Assembly (NCBI GenBank): GCA_965214565.1 | Contig: OZ243951.1 | Span: 744,001-808,000 of the forward strand | Length of the DNA stretch: 64,000 nt | Reading direction: 5' to 3' | Origin: VXYK01 sp965214565 | GTDB taxonomy: Bacteria; Actinomycetota; Acidimicrobiia; Acidimicrobiales; Aldehydirespiratoraceae | Part shown: positions 24,000 through 32,193 of the stretch, piece after piece | Layout: each line of letters opens with the position of its first letter | Numbering within the stretch: the first letter of the stretch is position 1 | Position numbers and translations under genes: made by a program | The notes under the pieces: generated by a model | What the model saw: the letters and a program-made list of their open reading frames with translations, nothing else | The model's database searches: none | What the model was told of the DNA's origin: nothing

Positions 24000-26900
24000 T
24001 CAGTGGGGGGGCTGTGAATTGGCTAGGAGATCTGAGACGTTCAGGGGGACGTTGGGTTGGGCTTCGTGCAGCGACACGTCCTCGAAGGGGCGGACCAGGT
24101 AACGGACCTCGGGTTCGGCGTCGGGTTCGTCGGGGACTGCCACAACCGCCAGGCGCCACACGTCGGGACTGCAATGGGCCTGCCCTACCTGGGTCTTGCT
24201 GACGCTGATCTGCTCGGTGCCCGGTAAATGACCCTTGACCTCGATCAGGTAGTACATGTGAGTGCGAGGATCATAAGACAACACGTCGAAACCGGGGTTG
24301 CTGTGCTCCTGTTGCTCAGGTCTGCGGCCCAGCGCCCTCTCAGCCTTCATCACCGCGGCCACGGCACGGCGGTCGGTCTCCATCTTGTCGGCGGTGGCAT
24401 CAGGAACACGCGGGCTCCCCTGCAGTTGGTCGAGCAGGCCTTGCGGGACTACGAGCGCGGCCCCGACCACTGTCGGTGGGCCGTTGTGGAGATTCTCCTC
24501 CAGAGCGAGTTCGGCACGACGCTGCGCCAGACGAGCCTCCAGGTCCTCAGCCCGAGCCCGCGCCCTACCCGAGTTCAAACGGGGCTTGCCACCAGCGAGT
24601 TCCTGGGCCTTGATCTCCTCGGCTCGCAGGTCCCAGTAGCGGATCTCAGCTTCCAGACGCTCCCGTACCGCATCTGCGACACGAGCAACCCGGTTGGTGA
24701 CGACCGCCCGAACCTCTTCGAAGTGCGGGCTCGCCATCTGCTCGATCGCCCAGTCGCGCGCTCCGACCTCGGCTGCGTGACCAGCCCAGTCGAGATCAAG
24801 ATTCCCATCGAGCAGATCCGCTTGCGCCTCGCCCAGGGGCGCATAGTTGAGGTAGGGCTGAGCACCCGGGTCACGAACGTCTCCGTGCCGGTCGATCTCC
24901 ACATACTGAACCCGTCGAGACACCACCTGACGACTTCCGTGAACGAGGCGCCCATCGGTGATGGAATGGTCGAGAAACACCAGCAACCGTGTCTCCAAAG
25001 ACGAATCATCGGGGTCGACCAGGATCGCCCCGCGCTGGAGAGTCCCGCCGTGGTCGGCGGAAACCCTGCGAAGCACGGCCGTGAGCAGCGGACTCCCAGG
25101 CGACACGAATTCGGCCTGGCCTCCGCCTCCAACCCCTGGAGCAGCACTAGGCCGACCAGAGCCAGAAGGACGCCGACCAGGCGCGATGTGGGCCTTGTCG
25201 AAAGTCACCCGGTGGTAACGGTCATGCACCGGCCCAAGCGCAGGGTCAGCCGCGGCACGCACCGCCACCGGCACACGGGTGATCTCGAAACGGCCATGCT
25301 CACGGCCCGTGATCCTTCCGCCGTAGCGGTCCAGCGCCGTCGAGAAGAACGTCTGCACGAACCACGGCAGCAGCTTGCGGGCCTGGGCCTGCGCCATCGT
25401 CCTGCGGATCTCATCGTTGACCGCCGCGTCGGCAAGACCCGACACCAAGGCCCGCTGCGCCAACACACCGTTGAGCTGGATTCCGATGTCGCCGTCGATC
25501 ACCTCCTCCATCCAGGCCGCGTGCGCTGGGTCGACGTCAGAGCGAATGGCCCGCATCAACAGTTCCCGCAGCGAGACATTGATCCGCGAATCGCCAAGCA
25601 CGTCATACACCTGATCACCGAACACGCCCCGCTGCTGTTCGATCTTCTCGAACAGGCGCTGGAACACCTGCCCCTCCCGAGTCTCATGAGCGACGAGGTT
25701 CCACATGTGGCAGGGCCGATCCTGGCCGATTCGATGGATCCGCCCGAACCGCTGCTCAATGCGGTTCGGGTTCCAGGGCAAGTCGTAGTTGACCATCAAG
25801 TTGGCGACCTGCAAGTTGACACCCTCACCAGCCGCATCGGTGGCCACCATGACCCGTACCGTCGGGTCCACCCGGAAACGGTCCTGAATCGTCCTTCGGT
25901 CATGGCGCTTGATCCCGCCGTGGATGACGACGACCGCCTCGGGGCGCCCCAACTCAGCGGTGATCCGTTCCTCCAAATAGGTGAGCGTGTCCTTGTGCTC
26001 GGAGAACACGATCAACTTGGGGACAGGAGCATCCCCACCAGAGTCTCCGCCGTCACCGCTGAAGTCGGCCCCGACCTCAAAGCGGTCTGAGCGCAGCAGA
26101 TCTCGAAGCTGCACCCATTTGGTGTCCTCACGACTCTGGCGAACTCCGTCGGCCAGTTCGACCAACGCTTCCAACTCCGCGACCTCCGCCGCAAGCTCGT
26201 CTGCGGTTCCCGCTGCGGTGGCAGCGTCGATCACGATGCTCTCCAACTGCTCGATCTCATCGTCGCTGTAGTCGTCGAAGTCGAGGCTCTCCAGATCGCC
26301 GATGCGCACACCGCGGGGCAGATCAACGACAGGGACCGGATCACCAGATGAGGCCAGGCGACGCAGTTCCGACTCCTGCTCGGCCAATCGTTCCCGGCGG
26401 CGGCGCAACGAGTGGTAGATCGCCGCAGGGGAGGACGCCAACCGACGCTGAAGACCCGCGAGCGCAAACCCGACCATGATCCCACGGCGGTCGCCGCCTT
26501 CCTGCATACGCAGAGCCCGGTTCATTCCGGTCCGCACATAGTCCGTGACCGCCTCATACAACTCGGCCTCCGGCTTCGAGAGCTTGAAGTTCAAGCTGTG
26601 CGCATACCGCTGAGGGAATAAGCGACGACCCTCGAAAGTGCGCAGGTTCTCCTTCACGATCCGGCGCATCACCTGTGACGTGTCGGGTATTTCGGCCTGT
26701 TCGTCAGTGTTGCTGCTCCTTCGCAACCGGCCCTCGAACATGTCTGGGTCAACCAGAGTCATGAAGGCCAAGAAGTCGTCGTCCTTGCCGTTGTGCGGAG
26801 TCGCGGTCAGCAACAGCAGATGCCGAGTGCGCTCACGCAGTGCCTCACCGAGGATGAACCGTTTCGTCTTCTTCAACTCCGCCCCGTAACGGCTCGCAGA

Positions 26901-27605
26901 CATCTTGTGGGCCTCGTCAACAATCACCAGATCCCACTGCGAACCCTTGACCCGCTCTGCCATGTCGTCGGAGCGGGAGAGCTGGTCCAGCCGGGCGATC
27001 AGGAGATTCTTCTCCACGAACGGGTTGCCGGTGCGGGAATCCTCGACAGCCCCACGCGACATCAACTCGAACGACAGTCCGAACTTCTCCCACAGCTCGT
27101 CCTGCCATTGCTCCACCAGGCTTCCCGGCGCCACGATCAGGCAGCGGACCACATCGCCGCGCAACATCAACTCGCGGATCAGCAGGCCCGACATGATGGT
27201 CTTGCCGGCACCCGGATCGTCTGCGAGCACGAACCGCAACGGCCGCAACTCGAGCATCCGGTTGTAGACCGCATCGATCTGGTGCGGGTAGGGCTCGATG
27301 TTGGATGTGTCGACGGCGGCGAACGGGTCGGCGAGATGAGCCTGCTGCAACCGCTGCGCCTCCGCCGCGAGCTTGAACATGTCACCATCGGCGTCGAAGC
27401 TCCATCTCCGCTGCTCGGGTTCGCTGAAGCTCCCAAGGTCGGTCGCTGCGATGATCCGGTCGCCCAACCGTCCATCGCCGGTGCGGTAGGTGAGGGTCGC
27501 AGAACTCGGCCCGTGCATCTCCACGGCCACCACCGTCACATGCCCGTCAGCGACCACTCCCTCCAGTCGCATCCCCGCGGCCAGATCGTCGAACCCGAGG
27601 GTCAC
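24000..27605 (-). CDS. SNF2-type helicase/ATPase with C-terminal DUF3883 domain
   Basis: 1201 residues from GTG 27605, with AGGAGG just upstream. Motif I is LADDPGAGKTIMSGLLI (about residue 130; DDPGAGKT instead of the eukaryotic DEMGLGKT), motif II DLVIVDEAHKM (about 225), motif III LLLTATPHNGKDDDFLAF. The second lobe has VFSEHKDTLTYLE, VMVATDAAGEGVNLQ and NPNRIEQRFGRIHRIGQ. A long helical part separates the lobes from the end. The last 110 residues (NPGFDVLSYDP...YLIEVKGH...ISVSKTQVGQA) are DUF3883, a domain with PD-(D/E)XK nuclease-like D...E-x-K spacing. This architecture is common in phage-defence helicases such as those of Hma- and DISARM-like systems. The helicase is probably the translocating core of the island. 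Confidence 0.93.
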   Translation of the reverse strand: MTLGFDDLAAGMRLEGVVADGHVTVVAVEMHGPSSATLTYRTGDGRLGDRIIAATDLGSFSEPEQRRWSFDADGDMFKLAAEAQRLQQAHLADPFAAVDTSNIEPYPHQIDAVYNRMLELRPLRFVLADDPGAGKTIMSGLLIRELMLRGDVVRCLIVAPGSLVEQWQDELWEKFGLSFELMSRGAVEDSRTGNPFVEKNLLIARLDQLSRSDDMAERVKGSQWDLVIVDEAHKMSASRYGAELKKTKRFILGEALRERTRHLLLLTATPHNGKDDDFLAFMTLVDPDMFEGRLRRSSNTDEQAEIPDTSQVMRRIVKENLRTFEGRRLFPQRYAHSLNFKLSKPEAELYEAVTDYVRTGMNRALRMQEGGDRRGIMVGFALAGLQRRLASSPAAIYHSLRRRRERLAEQESELRRLASSGDPVPVVDLPRGVRIGDLESLDFDDYSDDEIEQLESIVIDAATAAGTADELAAEVAELEALVELADGVRQSREDTKWVQLRDLLRSDRFEVGADFSGDGGDSGGDAPVPKLIVFSEHKDTLTYLEERITAELGRPEAVVVIHGGIKRHDRRTIQDRFRVDPTVRVMVATDAAGEGVNLQVANLMVNYDLPWNPNRIEQRFGRIHRIGQDRPCHMWNLVAHETREGQVFQRLFEKIEQQRGVFGDQVYDVLGDSRINVSLRELLMRAIRSDVDPAHAAWMEEVIDGDIGIQLNGVLAQRALVSGLADAAVNDEIRRTMAQAQARKLLPWFVQTFFSTALDRYGGRITGREHGRFEITRVPVAVRAAADPALGPVHDRYHRVTFDKAHIAPGRRPSGSGRPSAAPGVGGGGQAEFVSPGSPLLTAVLRRVSADHGGTLQRGAILVDPDDSSLETRLLVFLDHSITDGRLVHGSRQVVSRRVQYVEIDRHGDVRDPGAQPYLNYAPLGEAQADLLDGNLDLDWAGHAAEVGARDWAIEQMASPHFEEVRAVVTNRVARVADAVRERLEAEIRYWDLRAEEIKAQELAGGKPRLNSGRARARAEDLEARLAQRRAELALEENLHNGPPTVVGAALVVPQGLLDQLQGSPRVPDATADKMETDRRAVAAVMKAERALGRRPEQQEHSNPGFDVLSYDPRTHMYYLIEVKGHLPGTEQISVSKTQVGQAHCSPDVWRLAVVAVPDEPDAEPEVRYLVRPFEDVSLHEAQPNVPLNVSDLLANSQPPH

Positions 27606-27689
27606 CCGACCTCCTTGGAGCCCTCATCGCTTGAACTCACGGGTCACCCTCCCGAACCCCACTCGCGAAACCAGCAAGCGTCGCCAGAG

Positions 27690-29030
27690 CTATTCGTTGC
27701 GTATGTCGTCACTTGCCATCGTGGCCTCTGACTCGCTATCTGATCGTGACGACTTGTGTGCGGCTATTGGCGGAGCTTTAGGCACGAATGCCTGGAGGTC
27801 TTGTACCACTTCGGAATAGTACGCGACGGTGGCTTCCAACACCGAGTCGATGAACCCTGGTTTGCGTTTGCTGACTCGGCCCGTTCCCATCTGCGAATGG
27901 AGCCTCAACACAAAGCGTGTTGGGGGCTTTTTGTCTGGGCCGATACACGCCAGAGGGTTCTCGCGAAGCTCGGCCAACGACGCCGTGACAGGATTGCTGG
28001 TCGCTTTCGGGTAGGCATCAATCAACAGGGCCTCTGGAGCACGTTTCAACTGCTTGACAAGCCAGACCACACGCGCTCGCGGGGTACGTTCGTCGGGAGC
28101 TTTGAACCGTGTGCTCAGGGTGATCCTCGCCGCTCTCAGGTTGACCGCAAGCTCAATGTCGCCGATGGTGTCCGGGACACGCAGTTCACCTCTCAGAATC
28201 CCTGTTTCACAAAGCGAGTCGATGAAGTCTTTGCTACGAAGACGCGGGTCTTGCCGATGCGCTCTGGGGATGACTTCGATCACATCGGCGCCGGTGTCGA
28301 CGCTCAGCCTCATCGCCGCGACACTAAGCAGTTGATCCCAGCGTTGGCACACATCGGCAACATCGGGGTCACGTTTTGACAGCCGATCCTCAAACGCTCC
28401 CTCCCGGACAGACACCCAGCCCGTTCCCATGTCGGAGAACTCGACCACACCCGAGTTCGGATGGGTCAGGTAGCGGATCAACTCTCCGAGAATCCACGCT
28501 TGTTCTGGGTCTTCGACACCTCGATGATGATGTTCCTTGATCGCATTGGAGACGATTTTCGCCCACGAGACATGATGCAGGTCAGGGCCGGTTCTGCCTC
28601 GCATCCGGACACCTTCAGTCGGATGCACCCCGGGCGACGGTGCTATTTCGTTGGAAATGGAGATCACAGCGTCTATGCCGTTGATTTTCGCCGCGTCCAT
28701 GTAGGCGCTCAGTTGATCTGCGTTCAGCGCGGCCGTCCCGGTCTTCACTTCAACGTACGCCTCAAACACAACTTTGTTTGCCTGCAATACACGTATCAGG
28801 CCGTCGGGCCTCAACGAGGCTCCGTCGGAGGCTTCGCAAGTCGGTTGGATGTAGGCCTCGATCTGGGCACGCTTCCCTACCCTCACGCCGAACATCCCCA
28901 ACAACGCAGCAGCGTACGGTCGCACAACAGTAATCACCGCCAGCAACGCTGAGGTAGCCCGGTCTTCCGCCTCCTGGCTGCCTCGGATTCCCGCGACCGG
29001 GATCAGTCTCGCTGCCTCACCGTGACTCAT
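27690..29030 (-). CDS. PD-(D/E)XK nuclease-like protein, candidate effector of the defence island
   Basis: 446 residues, with GGGAGGT five bases before ATG 29030. The N-terminal 170 residues have LRPDGLIRVLQANKVVFEAYVEVKTG (D...E-V-K) followed by NADQLSAYMDAAKINGIDAVISIS with a Gln, the classical arrangement of PD-(D/E)XK nuclease folds. The middle part (DVIEVIPRAHRQDPRLRSKDFIDSL) and the DUF-like alpha/beta C-terminus (WLVKQLKRAPEALLIDAY) are not assigned. The tail is Ser/Glu-rich and probably disordered. It is the first gene of the minus-strand island in transcription order, 84 bases ahead of the helicase. DNA cleavage is an inference from the motif; no homologue search was made. Confidence 0.65.
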   Translation of the reverse strand: MSHGEAARLIPVAGIRGSQEAEDRATSALLAVITVVRPYAAALLGMFGVRVGKRAQIEAYIQPTCEASDGASLRPDGLIRVLQANKVVFEAYVEVKTGTAALNADQLSAYMDAAKINGIDAVISISNEIAPSPGVHPTEGVRMRGRTGPDLHHVSWAKIVSNAIKEHHHRGVEDPEQAWILGELIRYLTHPNSGVVEFSDMGTGWVSVREGAFEDRLSKRDPDVADVCQRWDQLLSVAAMRLSVDTGADVIEVIPRAHRQDPRLRSKDFIDSLCETGILRGELRVPDTIGDIELAVNLRAARITLSTRFKAPDERTPRARVVWLVKQLKRAPEALLIDAYPKATSNPVTASLAELRENPLACIGPDKKPPTRFVLRLHSQMGTGRVSKRKPGFIDSVLEATVAYYSEVVQDLQAFVPKAPPIAAHKSSRSDSESEATMASDDIRNE

Positions 29031-29525
29031 GGTCTACCTCCCAGAAAGTCTGGTTGCGCCACCGGATTACCCTTCACGACCGCACACCTTACTCCACGAA
29101 AACAAGTCAAAGCGTTACCGACGCGTGGGGCTACGTCGGCCGCCGAATGCAACGCTCCGCGAACTTCCGCATGCTCGCGTCACTCACCGGCTAGCCGTGC
29201 GTTCTGCGACCGCCATGCCTCGCAATTCCAGAATCTTCACTTTGCGTACACAACCGGCCCGCATCTCGGAGATGTCCCTTCTGTTGGAGCCGATGAGTTT
29301 GACGCAACACGCATCGTCCCGGCAGTGCCCCACAGCGAAGGGGCTTTTCGCTGACGCGAGACCCACCAACCAAAACTCGTGAACTGTCGGAGTCGGGGGG
29401 GCCCGGTGCGCCCGTTGCCTTCTTGGTGCGGATGGATTCGGGTTCTTTGGCTGCTTTTTATTATTTTTTTAATTTCTCATTAGTTTACATGGGTCGCTGT
29501 CACACCCTGTGTTTAAGGTGTGTTC
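29031..29525. other. 495-base gap, no convincing gene
   Basis: Short open frames exist on both strands but none has codon choice, start signals or motifs that persuade me. The right part, 29450-29500, is a strongly AT-rich stretch within otherwise GC-rich DNA and most likely holds the promoter of the HNH gene. The left part holds the upstream region of the minus-strand nuclease-like gene. It marks the right border of the defence island. Confidence 0.5.
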
Positions 29526-31190
29526 ATGGAATCAGCTTCTTTGTCCGGTGTGTTGGACCCCGCTGTAGGTGCCGGTCGTTGCGGTGCTGCTGGGTCGGTG
29601 TGTGTCGGGCGTGTTGACGAGGCCGGGTTGTCTGACGACGGGCTGCGGTCGCATTTGAAGGTGTTGGGCCGGGCGGAGTGTCGGTTGGCTGCGATGAAAG
29701 CCCGTGTGCTCGCTGAGTTGAGCCGCCGTCACAGCAGAGGCGACGCGCAGAGGTTGGTTCGTGACGAGTTGCAGGCGTCGAATCGTGAAGCCAAACGCGA
29801 TGTCGAGACCGCGGCTCGGCTGGCGGAGCTGCCCGCGACGAGCGAGGCGTTGGAGTCCGGTGAGGTTCCTGTGGGTCACGCCCGCCTGATCGCTCGGGTG
29901 TCTGGTGAGAGCCCTATCGACGAAGAGATGCTGGTGCAAGCCGCGGGCAGCGAGCCTTTCGATGAGTTCGCCCGGACTGTGAAACGTCATCAACAGGACA
30001 TAGCTGATGATGACGGGCAAGCGTTGTTGGATCGTCAACGCTCCAAGCGCAAAGCCCGCATCTTCGAATCATCAGAGTCGGGCATGTTTGTGCTGACCGG
30101 CGAGTTCGATCAGGTCACCGGAGCCCGTATCGCCACGGCGTTGACTGCCAAGGAACGACAACTGTGGCACCGCGAAAACCCCGACAAGCGGGCCACGCCG
30201 CAGCAGCGGATGGCTGACGCGTTGGCAGAACTGATCTGTCAACCCACTGGTGACGGCAAGCCTGCGGGTACTGATCTGTTGGTGATCGCCGATTTCGATG
30301 TGTTGAAACAACAACTCGACAACCCCCGACTCGCCGACGGGTCACCCATACCGATCGTTGAGCTGCACCGTCTGGCCTTGGAGGCGAACTTGTTGCCGTC
30401 GATCTTCGACACCAAAACCCAAAACATGTGGCTCGGACGGCGGCTACGAACCGCTTCTGAAGCTCAACGGGTCGCGTTGATCGCAAGAGACCAGCACTGC
30501 ATCGGCTGTGGCGCCAACCCGCTGTGGTGCCGAGCCCATCACATCACCTGGTGGTCAAAGAACGGACCGACCAACCTCGACAACCTCGCACTGGTGTGCG
30601 ACGACTGCCACCACAAGATCCACGACCACGGCTGGCAAGTCCACAAACACCCCGACACCGGCAAATACCAGCTCAAACCCCCCAACCCAACCAACACGGC
30701 CAAAGGCGCGACTGCGACCAAAGAACCCGACACCACCCGACCAACGCCGCGGGCACAACCAAACCGGGAGATCAAACCGACCAACGCAGCCGAGACAGCC
30801 AAACCGAACAACAAGAAGCGACGTGGCAACCGGGCAGTAGGCGCAGTCAAGTCGGCAACCTCCAGCCAGGCCACTCGAACCGAACAAGACCCGACCAAAC
30901 GGGACGCGACCGACTCAATCCGGGCAGGGCCGAACCGAACCGAGCCGACCACTCGAACCGAACAAGACCCGACCCACTCAGATCGGGCAGCAAGCGCAGC
31001 AGCCCACCCAACCCGAGCAACGCGGGACAACCAAAGAACCGCCGGAGGCAACCCATCAAGCCGCGGACCCTCAGATCACACCCGATACACAAAATTCCTG
31101 ACAGTCCCCAGACCCCCTCGTGAACGATCAGGGTTAGTGGTGTGTCGCTGTATTGTTTCAGGCGGTTCGCAGCTCTCTGACCTGCGGTAA
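29526..31190 (+). CDS. DUF222/HNH endonuclease-domain protein (13E12-repeat type)
   Basis: 554 residues from ATG 29526, with TTAAGG seven bases upstream. Residues about 30-270 are DUF222 (LGRAECRLAAMKARVLAEL, ARLAELPATSEALESGEVPVGHARLIARV, TPQQRMADALAEL). The HNH motif is complete: ARDQHCIGCGANPLWCRAHHITWWSKNGPTNLDNLALVCDDCHHKIH is spread over residues about 322-365 with two Cys pairs, the HH and the N...H. The remaining 190 residues are a low-complexity Thr/Asn/Arg/Pro-rich tail holding direct DNA repeats. Such proteins occur in many copies in actinobacteria and are linked to mobile DNA; their substrate is unknown. The tail is far longer than usual and may be recently expanded. Confidence 0.88.
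   Translation: MESASLSGVLDPAVGAGRCGAAGSVCVGRVDEAGLSDDGLRSHLKVLGRAECRLAAMKARVLAELSRRHSRGDAQRLVRDELQASNREAKRDVETAARLAELPATSEALESGEVPVGHARLIARVSGESPIDEEMLVQAAGSEPFDEFARTVKRHQQDIADDDGQALLDRQRSKRKARIFESSESGMFVLTGEFDQVTGARIATALTAKERQLWHRENPDKRATPQQRMADALAELICQPTGDGKPAGTDLLVIADFDVLKQQLDNPRLADGSPIPIVELHRLALEANLLPSIFDTKTQNMWLGRRLRTASEAQRVALIARDQHCIGCGANPLWCRAHHITWWSKNGPTNLDNLALVCDDCHHKIHDHGWQVHKHPDTGKYQLKPPNPTNTAKGATATKEPDTTRPTPRAQPNREIKPTNAAETAKPNNKKRRGNRAVGAVKSATSSQATRTEQDPTKRDATDSIRAGPNRTEPTTRTEQDPTHSDRAASAAAHPTRATRDNQRTAGGNPSSRGPSDHTRYTKFLTVPRPPRERSGLVVCRCIVSGGSQLSDLR
30871..30974 (+). repeat. Pair of 26-bp direct repeats in the HNH gene tail
   Basis: The same 26 bases occur at 30871-30896 and 30949-30974, starting 78 bases (26 codons) apart, so both are read in the same frame and give the same peptide (ATRTEQDPT versus TTRTEQDPT). 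This explains part of the low-complexity tail as an in-frame duplication. Confidence 0.85.
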
Positions 31191-31472
31191 CGAGTTCCCG
31201 TCGACCCTACGCAACTTGCCGACGTACCACTAGGGGCGGGACGGGGCTGATCGGTGAATGGAGCGGCAATACGTCCAGGGTCAGGGACGGAAGGTCAGAC
31301 CTCGGTAGCTGGGAGTGAAACCGGCGGACTCGAGTCGAGCGGCCCAGGGCGTCTCACGCACGACGGCGCCGTCGACTTTGGAGATCTCCAGGGAGCGCAA
31401 CAGGTCCCGGCACACCCACAACGTTCAAGCAGCGCACGTAGGTATTTTAGAAACTGCAGTGCACTCCTGCTC
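31191..31472. other. Gap before the DtxR-type gene, nothing recognised
   Basis: About 280 bases with only short, unconvincing open frames. It lies between the HNH stop and the DtxR promoter and may include the end of the HNH transcript. I see no hairpin followed by a T-run. Confidence 0.4.
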
Positions 31473-31478
31473 TAGACT
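31473..31478 (+). promoter_or_regulatory. Putative -10 box (TAGACT) of the DtxR-type gene
   Basis: TAGACT is followed by six bases (GCGGGC) and the ATG at 31485. No Shine-Dalgarno sequence is present, so a leaderless mRNA is likely. Confidence 0.5.
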
Positions 31479-31484
31479 GCGGGC

Positions 31485-32156
31485 ATGGAGGACTATGAGT
31501 CTCCGGAGTGGCACCCCGCTTTCGAGGAATACTGCGAGACGATCTACGAGCTTGAAGAAGACGACCTCGACGTGATCCAAGCGAGGATCGCGGACCGGTT
31601 AGAGGTGTCGCGTCCCTCGGTGTCGGAGATGGTCAAGCGGATGGAGGCTGAAGGCTTGATCGACATCGGCGAGAAGATCACCCTCACTCCCCATGGCATG
31701 CACCTTGCCGAGACTGTTGTGCGTCGTCATCGTCTCGCCGAGCGATTCCTGACAGACGTTCTCAACCTGAGCTGGGCACAGGCCCATCAGGAAGCAGGAA
31801 AATGGGAACACATCATCTCACCCACCGTCGAGAAGGCGATGATGGACCTGCTCGACGAACCGACCACCTGCCCGCACGGCAACCCCATTCCGGGCTCGGA
31901 CTACGAAACACCCGACCTCGTGACGCTCAACACCATCGAGGTCGGTGAGAACCTCACCATCCGTCGTATCACCGAGGAACTCGAGTTCACCGAAGGAATG
32001 CTCGACTTCCTCGAGGAGTCCTCGATCGTGCCCGGCTCAACGGGTCGACTCAGCGAGAAATCCCCTGACGGCACTTCCACAGTCATCATTGACGGAACCC
32101 CCGTCGTCGTCGGTGGGTTCGCCTCGGCCCGAATCCTGGTGAGCGCGCCTACCTGA
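31485..32156 (+). CDS. DtxR/IdeR/MntR-family metal-dependent transcriptional repressor
   Basis: 223 residues. The N-terminal winged helix is complete: EEYCETIYELEEDDLDVIQARIADRLEVSRPSVSEMVKRMEAEGL. The dimerisation/metal domain has VVRRHRLAERFL (ligands H and E) and AGKWEHIISPTVEKAM, where DtxR would have A-C-R-W-E-H; the Cys ligand is replaced by Gly, while Glu and His remain. TTCPHGNPIPG closes this domain, and a C-terminal FeoA-like SH3 domain follows (about 145-220). Family members repress iron or manganese uptake genes when metal is bound. The missing Cys makes the metal specificity uncertain. Monocistronic; convergent with the UPF0182 gene. Confidence 0.9.
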   Translation: MEDYESPEWHPAFEEYCETIYELEEDDLDVIQARIADRLEVSRPSVSEMVKRMEAEGLIDIGEKITLTPHGMHLAETVVRRHRLAERFLTDVLNLSWAQAHQEAGKWEHIISPTVEKAMMDLLDEPTTCPHGNPIPGSDYETPDLVTLNTIEVGENLTIRRITEELEFTEGMLDFLEESSIVPGSTGRLSEKSPDGTSTVIIDGTPVVVGGFASARILVSAPT

Positions 32157-32193
32157 CCGGCGCGGCCCATCCGAAATCAAGCACAAGCAAGTG

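Noticed and set aside
29029..29382. Small open frames on both strands in the gap before the HNH gene
   Set aside because: No ribosome site, family motif or convincing codon choice; one minus-strand frame (29184-29369) reads fairly protein-like but cannot be supported.
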